Origin: JBCBWG01 sp036804185
GTDB taxonomy: Bacteria > Pseudomonadota > Alphaproteobacteria > Rhizobiales > Hyphomicrobiaceae
Length of the DNA: 64,000 bases
Assembly: GCA_050330095.1 (NCBI GenBank)
Contig: JBHJOC010000038.1
Coordinates: 7,323-71,322 of the forward strand
Reading direction: 5' to 3'
Positions 42,238 through 50,859 of the stretch are shown piece after piece (the first letter of the stretch is position 1; each line of letters begins with the position of its first letter). Below the pieces are notes generated by a model, which saw only the letters and a list, made by a program, of their open reading frames with translations, was not told the origin of the DNA and did not search any database. A program made the translations under genes and the position numbers.

Positions 42238-43536
42238 ATGGCCGATTGGCCACACGACGTCACACCGACACCGGACTACGCCGCAGCACTGGATTACGTG
42301 CGAACCGGCGACGGCCACCTTTTCGTCACCGGGCGCGCCGGGACGGGAAAGTCGACCCTGCTCCGCGTGCTGTGCGCCGCGCTTGGCGACGAGGCCGTCG
42401 TCGTTGCTCCGACGGGTCTTGCAGCGGTCACAGTCGGCGGACAAACCATCCACGCGTTTTTCGGCTTCCCACCGCGCCTTCTCGGCGCTGGCGACATCAA
42501 GAGAAGCCGCAACGGGCGTGTCATGCGCCGCATGAAGACGCTGGTGATCGATGAAGTCTCAATGGTCCGATCCGACCTGATGTGGGCGATCGACCAATCG
42601 CTTCGGCTTAACCGGAACCGGCCGCGCGACCCGTTTGGTGGCGTGAGGCTTGTCCTGTTTGGCGACCTGCATCAGTTGCCGCCGGTCATCCGCGATGCGG
42701 AGGAAGCCGCCCATCTCGATGCGACGCACGGCGGACCCTTCTTCTTCTCAGTTGGTGCCCTCAGCGATGGAATTGGAACGCAACTGTTGGAATTGGGACA
42801 GGTCTTCCGCCAGACCGATGAGGCCCTTGTGTCGGTTCTCGACCGGATTCGCGAAGGCGAGGCCGACGAGGACGATCTATCACTCATCAATGCGCGCGTT
42901 GCCCCGATCCGCACGCTCGGCGAGGGTCTTGCCTATGTCATCCTGACGCCGACCAACGAGGCCGCAAACCGCATCAACCGGGCCTACCTCGATGCCCTGC
43001 CGGCAATTGCCAGGACCTACACGGCCTCGTTGTCGGGCGAGTTCAACCCGCGTGCCCAGCCGACCGAAGCGGAGCTCGTTTTAAAGCCGGGCGCTCGCGT
43101 GATCATGCTGCGCAACGACCCCGATCGCCGTTGGGTGAACGGTTCCGTGGCCCTTGTCTCCCGGCTCGGCGACACGTCGGTTTGGATCGAAATCGAAGGC
43201 CGCGAGTATGAGGTCGAGCCCGTCGCATGGGAGAACCGGCGATATGCTTTCGAGCAGGACAACGACAAGATCGTCGAAACGGTCGCGGGCACGTTCAAGC
43301 AGTTTCCCATGAGGCTTGCTTGGGCGCTGACCATTCACAAGAGCCAGGGGCTTACGCTCGACAAGGTCTATATCGACCTCGGCCGCGGGACGTTCGCCCA
43401 TGGACAAGCCTATGTTGCCCTGTCGCGGTGCCGCTCGCTCGAAGGCCTGGCACTTGCACGAGCATTGCAGCCGCGCGACATCCTTTTCGATGCAGAGGCG
43501 ACGGCCTACCGGCGAGTCTTCCAAAGTTTGGTTTAG
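42238..43536 (+). CDS. PIF1-like superfamily 1 DNA helicase
   Basis: This 432-residue protein is a bacterial PIF1/RecD2-like helicase of superfamily 1B, unwinding DNA 5' to 3'. Walker A is GRAGTGKST (32-40), Ia is VVAPTGLAAVTVGGQTIHAFFG, Walker B VIDEVSMV, motif III GDLHQLPPV and motif VI near YVALSRCRS. The TIHKSQGLTLDKVYIDLG segment is motif V of the PIF1 group. It is shorter than yeast Pif1 but typical for bacterial forms. The genes around it give no clue about its task (replication-fork or G-quadruplex maintenance). Confidence 0.93.
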   Translation: MADWPHDVTPTPDYAAALDYVRTGDGHLFVTGRAGTGKSTLLRVLCAALGDEAVVVAPTGLAAVTVGGQTIHAFFGFPPRLLGAGDIKRSRNGRVMRRMKTLVIDEVSMVRSDLMWAIDQSLRLNRNRPRDPFGGVRLVLFGDLHQLPPVIRDAEEAAHLDATHGGPFFFSVGALSDGIGTQLLELGQVFRQTDEALVSVLDRIREGEADEDDLSLINARVAPIRTLGEGLAYVILTPTNEAANRINRAYLDALPAIARTYTASLSGEFNPRAQPTEAELVLKPGARVIMLRNDPDRRWVNGSVALVSRLGDTSVWIEIEGREYEVEPVAWENRRYAFEQDNDKIVETVAGTFKQFPMRLAWALTIHKSQGLTLDKVYIDLGRGTFAHGQAYVALSRCRSLEGLALARALQPRDILFDAEATAYRRVFQSLV

Positions 43537-43753
43537 GCCGCGGCTGGCTTGTTGGTTTTGATCGCAGCCTAGGGTTGCACCTGCGTCAAATTCGCATGGC
43601 GGATCATCGCCTGCGGAATTTTTGTTGCACTGCACAATAAACGGGATTACACCCGCGTCATGACCGGAGCGGCCCTGCAACCGCGCAGTTTGCCCGTCGC
43701 CCTACACCACCCGCGTCTAACGACCGCTGTCGTCAAACCCCAAGGAGGAGAAA

Positions 43754-44209
43754 ATGATGAACGAGCAATTTACCCGCCAAGCGCAAGAGATGTTCAACAT
43801 CGGCAAGAACGCGCAGATCCCCGAAAACATGCAACAGTTCGCCGAAGATACGGTCCAGAAGACGCGCGAGTTCTATGAGCGCATGAACGACCAGATGAAG
43901 GATTCGGCGAAGGTTTATGAAGAAATGATGCTCGCGTCGCACGCCGGCATGAAGGCGATTGGCGACAAAATCCTTCACAACACGACCGTGAACACGGAGT
44001 CAGCCTTCGACGCCGCCCGCGCGATCGCCAAAGCCAAGACGCTTCCAGAAGTGGTCCGCCTCCAGGCAGACTTCATGCAGCAGCAGTTCGCGGTCGCGAG
44101 CGCTCAAGCGAAAGAGCTGATGGAGCTGTCCGCGAAGGTCTCTCAGCAGACCTTCGAAAGCTTCAACCAAGCCGCAGCGAAGTCGTTCGAGAAGATCAAA
44201 ACGCATTGA
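43754..44209 (+). CDS. Phasin-family protein
   Basis: This 151-residue helical, amphipathic protein matches phasins, which coat polyhydroxyalkanoate granules. The typical order is NIGKNAQIPENMQQFAEDTVQKTREFYERMNDQ, then ...EVVRLQADFMQQQFAVASAQAKELMELSAKVSQQTFE, the phasin_2 signature. An AAGGAGG lies six bases before the ATG. A strong intrinsic terminator follows. It stands alone; no PHA synthase gene is in the window. Some phasin-like proteins in Rhizobiales serve other roles. Confidence 0.9.
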   Translation: MMNEQFTRQAQEMFNIGKNAQIPENMQQFAEDTVQKTREFYERMNDQMKDSAKVYEEMMLASHAGMKAIGDKILHNTTVNTESAFDAARAIAKAKTLPEVVRLQADFMQQQFAVASAQAKELMELSAKVSQQTFESFNQAAAKSFEKIKTH

Positions 44210-44299
44210 TCAGGGTTGTGCAGGTCCTGCCGCTTAGCCGCACCAGGATGTGCTAACCAACGCTGGATGATGTGAACGTCTCGACGTTACTATCACTTC

Positions 44300-44338
44300 G
44301 AGGCCCCCCGAGCGCTCGGGCGGGCCTCTTTGTTTTGC
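44300..44338 (+). terminator. Intrinsic terminator of the phasin gene
   Basis: GAGGCCCCCCGAGC and GCTCGGGCGGGCCTC form a GC-rich stem of about 14 pairs, followed by TTTGTTTT. It is 90 bases after the phasin stop codon, the clearest intrinsic terminator in the window. Confidence 0.85.
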
Positions 44339-44426
44339 GGCGCGACTGCTGTCCGCAGCCCGCTGCGGCCAGAACATAGTCTTTGGTTTTGTTTCGTTGG
44401 AGCACCGGCTCCGCGATACTCCTGGC

Positions 44427-44939
44427 ATGCTGTGGTCACGAACATCCGCCGATGTCAGGCCGGCCCGCGTTTCCGACGCTGAGGGCCTCGTTCTCGTGCA
44501 TCGCGAGGCTTGGCTTTCGGCCTATCGTGGCCTGATCCCGCACGACCAGCTCGAACAGCTTGTCACGCGCCGCACTCCTAGTTGGTGGCGCAGTGCGATC
44601 CGCTCGAAGGATCGGGTCACGGTGCTTGAATCGGACGGCGAGATCGTCGGCTATGCCACGTGCGGTCGTGCTCGAGGCCGCAGTGCAACCTTTGAAGGCG
44701 AGATTTACGAGCTCTACTTGCGCCCTGATCATCAGGGTCTCGGCTATGGAGAGTATCTCTTCGAGGCTTGCCGAGCCTTGCTCGACGAGCGTGGCTATCG
44801 GGGTCTGCTCGTTTGGGTGTTGAGCGACAACGATCGCGCGCTTTCTTTCTACTGGGCCCGCGGCGGGCGTGCCGTGGCGCGCACGACGGAGCGGTTCGGC
44901 AACGTTCGCCTGGGCAAAATCGCGCTCGGCTGGGACTGA
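44427..44939 (+). CDS. GNAT-family N-acetyltransferase
   Basis: This 170-residue protein is an acetyl-CoA-dependent acetyltransferase. The N-terminal helix pair has VRPARVSDAEGLVLVHREAW, the acetyl-CoA loop is LRPDHQGLGYGEYLFEACRALL (with Q-x-x-G-x-G/Y), and the C-terminus WVLSDNDRALSFYWARGGRAVA matches motif B. The substrate is unknown. Start ATG at 44427 (MLWSRTS) is preferred to an upstream TTG at 44397. Confidence 0.85.
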   Translation: MLWSRTSADVRPARVSDAEGLVLVHREAWLSAYRGLIPHDQLEQLVTRRTPSWWRSAIRSKDRVTVLESDGEIVGYATCGRARGRSATFEGEIYELYLRPDHQGLGYGEYLFEACRALLDERGYRGLLVWVLSDNDRALSFYWARGGRAVARTTERFGNVRLGKIALGWD

Positions 44940-44950
44940 CCGTTCCGAGC

Positions 44951-45026
44951 GAGTGCCCGCTTTCTGAAGTTCGCGACTGACCCTAGTCAGACGCCGAAAC
45001 GAACGTCGGAATGCAAAGGGTATGAG
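44951..45026. repeat. Palindromic intergenic repeat, family A (copy 8)
   Basis: Contains GTGCCCGCTTTCTGAAGTTC, CGACTGACCCTAGTCAGACG and CCGAAACGAACGTCGGAATGC. The halves pair as in the other copies. Confidence 0.8.
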
Positions 45027-45042
45027 CAGAACAATGATTTTC

Positions 45043-45116
45043 GTGCCGCTTCTCGATCAGAAGTCCCTGGACGGCAGGTGTTGCGGACGGTGCTGGGACT
45101 TCTAATCGGCAGTACC
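45043..45116. repeat. Palindromic intergenic repeat, family B (copy 4)
   Basis: CCGCTTCTCGATCAGAAGTC, then CCTGGACGGCAGGTGTTGCG and the mirrored TGGGACTTCTAATCGGCAG. It directly follows A8 and keeps both halves of the palindrome. Confidence 0.7.
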
Positions 45117-45353
45117 AGGGGCCCCAAAATTGTCCCCGTCGTGCGAGAACGGCGTTGCGTTTCGCATTTTATGATCACACAACCGGACGCCGGGGCCACA
45201 CCAAAGGCTCCGGCCCGTTGTCAGGCCACTCTTGTGATTGCTGAAGCAACGGGCGCTGCGCGAACCCTAGCAGACTCCGCGCACCTTGCGCTCATTTGAG
45301 GCCAGGAACCCCAGAACCCCATCTGCGTTCAACGTTTCACGGAACACTTCACC

Positions 45354-45887
45354 ATGCGCCTTGACGCGATCGCGATCGGCAAATCACCACCCGACGATAT
45401 CAATGTGGTCATCGAAGTTCCGGTCGGTGGTGAGCCGATCAAGTACGAGATGGACAAAGCCTCTGGGACGTTGTTCGTCGACCGCTTCCTGTACACACCC
45501 ATGCACTATCCCGGGAACTACGGCTTCGTGCCCCACACGCTGTCGAGCGACGGCGACCCGGTGGATGTGCTTGTTTGCAACACACGCGCGATCGTCCCTG
45601 GTGCCGTGATGAACTGTCGGCCCATTGGCGTGCTCGTGATGGAGGACGACGGGGGCGGCGACGAGAAGATCATCGCCGTCCCGTCGACGAAACTGACCCG
45701 CCGTTATGAGAAGATTTCGACGATCGGTGACTTGCCAGAGATTACGCGCCAGCAGATCCAGCACTTCTTTGAACACTACAAGGATCTCGAGCCTGGCAAG
45801 TGGGTTCGCGTCGACCATTGGGGTGATGTCGACGAGGCCAAACAGTTGATCCTCGACGCAATCGCACGCGCCAAGTCGAGCGACTGA
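45354..45887 (+). CDS. ppa: Inorganic pyrophosphatase
   Basis: This 177-residue soluble family I enzyme hydrolyses pyrophosphate and so drives biosynthesis. Conserved catalytic segments are VVIEVPVGGEPIKYEMDK, the FVDRFLYTPMHYPGNYGFVPHTL region, and the acidic DGDPVDVLVCN signature (metal-binding aspartates). A third is ...EDDGGGDEKIIAVPSTK. Length and motifs are normal. It precedes dapB by 161 bases in the same direction. Confidence 0.97.
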   Translation: MRLDAIAIGKSPPDDINVVIEVPVGGEPIKYEMDKASGTLFVDRFLYTPMHYPGNYGFVPHTLSSDGDPVDVLVCNTRAIVPGAVMNCRPIGVLVMEDDGGGDEKIIAVPSTKLTRRYEKISTIGDLPEITRQQIQHFFEHYKDLEPGKWVRVDHWGDVDEAKQLILDAIARAKSSD

Positions 45888-46048
45888 ACCGATCCCGAGC
45901 ATGCGGCTGCGAGAGTGCGGCCCAATCGACCGACACCGAAACCCTTTGCGTGGGGGAGGCGATGCAGCTGCGGCCCCGGACACTTCCATCGGCGCCGGAT
46001 AGGCTCTACGACATCGCGGTCGCTTGACGTCGGCAAAGGGGATCTCGC

Positions 46049-46864
46049 ATGCTCAAGCTGGGTGTGATGGGCGCCGCAGGACGCATGGGCCGGGCAATCA
46101 TTGCTGCCGCCCGGGACCGCGGAGGGTGCACCATTGTCCGCGCGCTGGAATCCGTCGGGTCACCCGATCTCGGGCAGGATGCAGGTCTGCTTGCCGGGAT
46201 CGGACTGATCGACGTTGTGATCACTGCAGATATGGATGAAGCGGTTGCAGCAGCCGACGCTGTGATCGACTTCACGCGGCCAGACGCCAGCGTCGCCATC
46301 GCTGAGCGTGCAGCGCGTTATGGCAAAATCCACGTCATCGGCACAACCGGATTCGAGGCGCATCACGAGGCTGCGATCGCGAGCGCAGCTCGTTCGGCAA
46401 CGATCGTCAAGGCCGGCAACATGAGCCTTGGCGTCAATCTCTTGTGCGCGTTGACCCAGCGCGTCGCGCGGGCGCTCGGCGATGACTTCGACATCGAAAT
46501 CCTCGAGATGCATCACCGCCACAAGGTCGATGCTCCGTCGGGGACAGCGCTGATGCTTGGGCAAGCGGCGGCCGCAGGCAGGGGCGTCAGCCTTGCCGAC
46601 CGGTCGGTTCGCACGCGCGATGGTGTCACCGGCCCGAGACGCAGCGGCGACATCGGTTTTGCAACGTTGCGCGGCGGCTCCGTCGTCGGGGAACACGAGG
46701 TGATCTTCGCGGGCGACGGCGAGCAGGTCGTTCTCGGCCATGTTGCGACGGACAGGACGATCTTTGCCCGCGGCGCATTGACCGCTGCAGCTTGGGCGGC
46801 AGGCAAGCCAGCCGGGCTCTACTCTATGCTCGACGTGCTTGGGCTTGGCGACCACAACGCGTGA
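46049..46864 (+). CDS. dapB: 4-hydroxy-tetrahydrodipicolinate reductase
   Basis: This 271-residue enzyme reduces the dihydrodipicolinate precursor in lysine and diaminopimelate synthesis. The NAD(P) loop is GVMGAAGRMGRAI (residues 5-17), VIDFTRPDASV is the substrate strand, and the catalytic segment EMHHRHKVDAPSGTALMLG carries the His-His and Lys. FAGDGEQVVLGHVATDR is the C-terminal signature. AAGGGG precedes the ATG. It is 17 bases upstream of gpmA, so the two are probably cotranscribed. Confidence 0.97.
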   Translation: MLKLGVMGAAGRMGRAIIAAARDRGGCTIVRALESVGSPDLGQDAGLLAGIGLIDVVITADMDEAVAAADAVIDFTRPDASVAIAERAARYGKIHVIGTTGFEAHHEAAIASAARSATIVKAGNMSLGVNLLCALTQRVARALGDDFDIEILEMHHRHKVDAPSGTALMLGQAAAAGRGVSLADRSVRTRDGVTGPRRSGDIGFATLRGGSVVGEHEVIFAGDGEQVVLGHVATDRTIFARGALTAAAWAAGKPAGLYSMLDVLGLGDHNA

Positions 46865-46881
46865 CTGGGGAACTGACGATC

Positions 46882-47508
46882 ATGACTGACGGTGTTCTGG
46901 TGCTTGTCCGGCACGGACAGAGCGAATGGAATGCACTCAACCTGTTTACGGGCTGGCGCGACCCTGACCTTACCGAGACCGGTATTGCGGAGGCAAAGAA
47001 CGCAGGCATGCGGCTGAAGGCCGGTGGCTACGTGTTCGATATTGCCTACACCTCCATGCTGACCCGTGCCGATCACACGCTCCGGCTCATCCTCGAGCGT
47101 CTCGGCCAGAGCGAACTCACGACGGTTAGGGACAAAGCGCTCAACGAACGCGACTACGGCGAATTATCGGGCCTCAACAAGGATGATGCGCGGGCACGAT
47201 GGGGTGAGGACCAGGTCCACATCTGGCGCCGTTCGTTCGATATGCCGCCACCGGGTGGCGAAAGCCTGAAGGACACAGCCGCACGAACGCTGCCGTTCTA
47301 CCGCGCCCATATTCTTCCAGCCGTGCTTGCAGGACGGAATGTGATCGTCGCGGCTCATGGCAACTCGCTACGCTCGATTGTCATGGACATCGAAGGTCTC
47401 AGCCCCGCTGAGATCCTGAAGGTCGAGATCGCGACTGGCGTTCCCATCATCTACCGGCTCGACGCAGAAGGGGGCGTTGCGCACAAGCTGGTGCTCGAGG
47501 CCGCGTGA
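46882..47508 (+). CDS. gpmA: 2,3-bisphosphoglycerate-dependent phosphoglycerate mutase
   Basis: This 208-residue enzyme interconverts 3- and 2-phosphoglycerate in glycolysis and gluconeogenesis. It has the catalytic LVRHGQSEWNALNLFTGWRDPDLTETG start (phosphohistidine in RHG), the ERDYGELSGLNKDD segment, and VAAHGNSLRSIVMDIEGL near the end with the second histidine. Length is slightly short, as in alphaproteobacterial forms. The ATG at 46882 is chosen because the frame before it overlaps dapB. Confidence 0.95.
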   Translation: MTDGVLVLVRHGQSEWNALNLFTGWRDPDLTETGIAEAKNAGMRLKAGGYVFDIAYTSMLTRADHTLRLILERLGQSELTTVRDKALNERDYGELSGLNKDDARARWGEDQVHIWRRSFDMPPPGGESLKDTAARTLPFYRAHILPAVLAGRNVIVAAHGNSLRSIVMDIEGLSPAEILKVEIATGVPIIYRLDAEGGVAHKLVLEAA

Positions 47509-47674
47509 CGATTGCCGGGCATAATCCGTCAAGGGTCCGGCGTGGACAGAGAGCCCGCGCGCTGTGCTTCGCTTCCGCCACATCCGTGCCTCTGGATCCA
47601 TTCCACGCGCGACTGCATGCACCCCATAGAGCGCGTCATACATTCTCTTAGTAGCGAGTTCGAGGTCGCGGCAC

Positions 47675-48370
47675 ATGGCCCTTGCCGATGTCACTGACGC
47701 AGTCGAGACTGCGAGATCGAAAAATTGCGACCGCTGGATTGCGATCTATATCGCCGTGGTCGCCGTCATACTGTCGATTGCTTCGGTCGCCGGCGACAAC
47801 GCCATGAAGGAGTCCGCCAAGGCAAACCTTGATGCAACCAATCTCTGGGCGTTCTTCCAAGCCAAGAATATCCGGCGCACGAACTACATGATCGCAGCCG
47901 AGGAACTCGAACTGCGCCGGCTCGAAAACCCCGACATGCCGCCGGCGGCGCGGGCCAAGATCGATGCCATGCTGGCTGAGTATCGCAACCGCATCACCAT
48001 ATTCACCTCAGACAAAGAGCGCATGGAAGGGCTGGACGAATTGTTCGTCCGTGCCAAAGCCAAGGAAGTGGAGCGCGATATCGCGCTCAAGCAAGACCCC
48101 TATTTCGATACGGCCCAGGCGTTGCTACAAATCGCCATCGTGCTCGGCTCGGTCGCGATCGTGACAGGCGGCTCGCTCGCGCTGAGCGTCAGCATCATTC
48201 TCGCCATCATCGGGTCGCTTGCGACCCTCAACGGGTTCACGCTTGCCGTTGACGTTGAGGCCCTCGCCGCACTCGGTTTCGGTGAGCTGATCCAGCAGCT
48301 CGTCGATCGTGCGGGAGCGCAAGTCGAGCTACAGCACCAATTTTCGGAAACAGCCACCAAGACGCCGTGA
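47675..48370 (+). CDS. DUF4337 membrane protein
   Basis: This 231-residue protein matches DUF4337. A first membrane segment is at about residues 20-39 (RWIAIYIAVVAVILSIASVAG), an exposed helical part with WAFFQAKNIRRTNYMIAAEELELRRL follows, and two further membrane segments lie at about 150-190. A short C-terminal tail ends it. The family has no known function. No partner gene is adjacent. Confidence 0.85.
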   Translation: MALADVTDAVETARSKNCDRWIAIYIAVVAVILSIASVAGDNAMKESAKANLDATNLWAFFQAKNIRRTNYMIAAEELELRRLENPDMPPAARAKIDAMLAEYRNRITIFTSDKERMEGLDELFVRAKAKEVERDIALKQDPYFDTAQALLQIAIVLGSVAIVTGGSLALSVSIILAIIGSLATLNGFTLAVDVEALAALGFGELIQQLVDRAGAQVELQHQFSETATKTP

Positions 48371-49048
48371 TGTGGCTCTCAGAAGTCCCAACACGAAGAT
48401 CTGAGCACCCGTCACAAGCCAAAAGTGCCAATCTGAGAACGTCTTACTCTACCCCTACAGCTGGGCTGGATAATAGGCCGCTGCTCAATTGCTTCGGCCC
48501 TGAGCGCCCTTGATCGAGTATGGCGGCCGCGCGAAGATCGCGCGCCCTATGCGGTGCCAGTTCCGAAACTCGACCAAGCCGCTTTGCCCTACACACGAGA
48601 ACATTGAATTTCTGACTCTATGGGTCTCGTGCTGCTCTTGTATCTGACGCTTGGTTCGGGGCCGTTCTGCCACCATGACCCACGCCCTGGATGCGCCGAA
48701 CGAGAGCATGATGCCACCCCACGTAACCGCTTTTGGCGATTCCATAAGATCGGATGTTGCTCTAACTGATCGCCAGAACAAGGATGGCTTCCGCGTCGCC
48801 ATTTCAAGTTCTGCGCGACCATGAGAAACCAGGTCCCGATCGCCGAGCGATGGTTCCCAACACACCGACGCAACCAAAACATCAGCAGGATGAGCCGGTT
48901 AGCCGGTCCGATTGATGATTTCGTGCAACACGAGATGGTTCGAACGCAGATTTTGCGAAATGAACACGCTTTTCCTGTCAACAAATCAAATGGGATTGCG
49001 CATTGTTTTTTTGCTCGGATGATTCGAGCAAAACCCTGGGAGAGAGAA
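48371..49048. other. Long gene-poor region before the H1-like gene
   Basis: I see no convincing gene in these 678 bases; a 130-residue minus-strand frame (48485-48877) has no family features. A family F-like stretch, GGCGATTCCATAAGATCGG, lies near 48735-48755. The 3' end has a hairpin (49009-49033) and an AT-rich stretch (48950-49015) that is probably the promoter of the H1-like gene. Confidence 0.45.
49009..49033 (+). promoter_or_regulatory. Hairpin in the leader of the H1-like gene
   Basis: TTTTGCTCG and CGAGCAAAA form a perfect 9-bp stem around a 7-base loop (GATGATT). It ends 15 bases before the H1-like ATG, just before the ribosome-binding site GGGAGAGAGA. It lacks a trailing T run, so it is not a terminator. 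It could be an operator or a translation-control hairpin. Confidence 0.65.
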
Positions 49049-49561
49049 ATGGCGAAAGCAACTGATAAGGCTCTGGCCGAGGCCATCCTTGAGCCTGCAA
49101 AGAAACCGCGCGTTCGTAAACCAAAGGCTGTGACGTCCGAAATCGCTATCGCGACGGAAATAAAGTCCGTGGCAACCAAGAAAACGGCTGCTGCAAAGGC
49201 GGAGAAGAAACCCGCAGCCAAGACGGACAAAGCGCCGAAGGCTGCTGCGAAGAAGAGCGAAAAGCCTGCCAAAGCTGCTGCACAGAAAGCACCAGCCTCG
49301 AAAGCGGCCGTGGCGAAGAAAGCTGAGCCGAAGGCGAGCGCAAAGTCAGTGGTGACCAAGACGCCTGCGGCGCCGAAGGCGAAGAAGGCAGCTGCTCCGA
49401 AGGCGACCGTTGCCAAGACGCCTGCCAAGACGCCTGCCAAGCCGGCGGCGACGAAATCTGCGCCAAAGGCTGCTGCGAAGCCCGCGAAGGCCCCGAAGGC
49501 TGCCAAAGCGAGCACAGCGCCTGCTTCGCAGCCGCGCGCGCGCAAGAAGGCAACGGCCTGA
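49049..49561 (+). CDS. Histone H1-like Lys/Ala-rich DNA-binding protein
   Basis: This 170-residue protein consists mostly of Lys, Ala, Pro and Thr. From about residue 44 it has repeated AAKK/PAK units such as KTPAKTPAKPAATK, resembling the C-terminal tail of eukaryotic H1 and the H1-like proteins of bacteria (AlgP, HC2, Bordetella BpH1 type). The N-terminal 40 residues are less repetitive. It should bind DNA non-specifically and compact or regulate the nucleoid. GAGAGA precedes the ATG. The repeats make it prone to length variation. The long minus-strand frame opposite (48589-49611) is a shadow. Confidence 0.85.
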   Translation: MAKATDKALAEAILEPAKKPRVRKPKAVTSEIAIATEIKSVATKKTAAAKAEKKPAAKTDKAPKAAAKKSEKPAKAAAQKAPASKAAVAKKAEPKASAKSVVTKTPAAPKAKKAAAPKATVAKTPAKTPAKPAATKSAPKAAAKPAKAPKAAKASTAPASQPRARKKATA

Positions 49562-49860
49562 GCTACGCTCTTGCCGATGGCCAGCGGCGGGACAGCAAAA
49601 GGCTCGAGCAATCGCGCTGCTCGGCCCCGCCGGATGGATCGCCCATGAGCGCGTGACGCGGCCCATCGGCCGGTCCGCGGACCAGCCAGACCGCTGCCGC
49701 GGCGTTGACGAGGCTTCCCACGCGCATCCTGTTTCGTGCTGGCTCGGCACGAGCGAGTTTAGGCGGGTCCGCAGCCCGCCTTTTCGCGCTTATGAACTGC
49801 CTGCACGGGCTGCCTGACGGCCCATGGTCAACCGAGAGGCAGCTAGCTCCGAGGCTCCCG

Positions 49861-50652
49861 TCAGACTCGCCGCTCGACCATCAGTTTTTTGAGCTCTGCG
49901 ATTGCTTTCGCCGGGTTGAGGCCCTTTGGGCACGCCTTTGCGCAGTTCAGAATCGTATGGCAACGATAGAGCCGGAAAGGATCCTCGAGATTGTCGAGAC
50001 GGTCCCCCGTCGTCTCATCGCGCGAATCGATCACCCAGCGGTAGGCCTGCAGCAGAACCGCCGGCCCAAGATACCGATCCTGGTTCCACCAGTAACTCGG
50101 GCAGGAGGTCGAACAACACGCGCACAGAATGCATTCATAGAGACCATCCAGTTTCTCGCGGTCCTCGCGGCTCTGGCGCCACTCCTTTGGCGGGGTCGGC
50201 GTATCGGTTTTCAGCCACGGTTCGATTGAGCGGAGCTGCGCATAGAAGTTTGACAGATCAGGAACCAGATCCTTAATCACACTGAGGTGCGGCAATGGAT
50301 AAATCCGCACCGGCCCCTTGATGTCTTCGATGGCCGAAAGACAGGCAAGACCGTTCTCGCCGTCAATGTTCATGGAGCAGGACCCACAAATCCCCTCTCG
50401 GCACGAGCGACGGAACGTCAGAGTGGAATCGATCTCACTTTTGATCTTGATCAGGGCGTCCAGAATCATCGGCCCACATGTTTCGAGATCGACCCAGTAA
50501 CTGTCGACACGCGGGTTGTTTCCGTCGTCAGGGTTCCAGCGATAGACGCGAAACTCCTTGAGGCGTTTTCCTTTCTCGTCCGCCCGGCTCGGCTTGTTCC
50601 AGGCCTTCCCCGAAGTGATCGTCGAGTTCTTCGGTAGCGTGAGCTGCACCAT
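49861..50652 (-). CDS. sdhB: Succinate dehydrogenase iron-sulfur subunit
   Basis: This 263-residue subunit carries the three iron-sulfur clusters of complex II. The [2Fe-2S] ligands are in CREGICGSCSMNIDG, the [4Fe-4S] set is CILCACCSTSCPSYW, and the last set is CHTILNCAKACPKGLNP. Length is normal for alphaproteobacteria. It does not directly follow sdhA: two unknown genes (50860-52103) lie between them. It is presumably expressed from its own promoter or by read-through. Confidence 0.97.
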   Translation of the reverse strand: MVQLTLPKNSTITSGKAWNKPSRADEKGKRLKEFRVYRWNPDDGNNPRVDSYWVDLETCGPMILDALIKIKSEIDSTLTFRRSCREGICGSCSMNIDGENGLACLSAIEDIKGPVRIYPLPHLSVIKDLVPDLSNFYAQLRSIEPWLKTDTPTPPKEWRQSREDREKLDGLYECILCACCSTSCPSYWWNQDRYLGPAVLLQAYRWVIDSRDETTGDRLDNLEDPFRLYRCHTILNCAKACPKGLNPAKAIAELKKLMVERRV

Positions 50653-50859
50653 GCGGATGAAATCTCCTACCTCGAATGCGGAGCCCCCTTGGATCGGGGC
50701 AACGCTCTAACCCAAGCTAAAAAGCGCAACGGCCGCAGATCAATCGCGAGCCGTGGGCTTCAGCGCGGCTGCCACAATGTTGCCGGCAGCCGTAGTGTCA
50801 ACGGTCCGTTTGGCGCATTCTTGAGAGGGAAGCGGGCCAAGCGCCGGGAGACTTGGAGA

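Larger units (their letters stand above)
44940..45353. other. Intergenic region with repeats A8 and B4
   Basis: No gene is supported. Family A copy 8 (44951-45026) and family B copy 4 (45043-45116) adjoin, as at 5003 and 38425. The ppa promoter should lie after 45120. Confidence 0.45.

Noticed and set aside
48485..48877. 130-residue minus-strand frame before the H1-like gene
   Set aside because: No recognisable domain, no ribosome-binding site, and it crosses repeat-like DNA.
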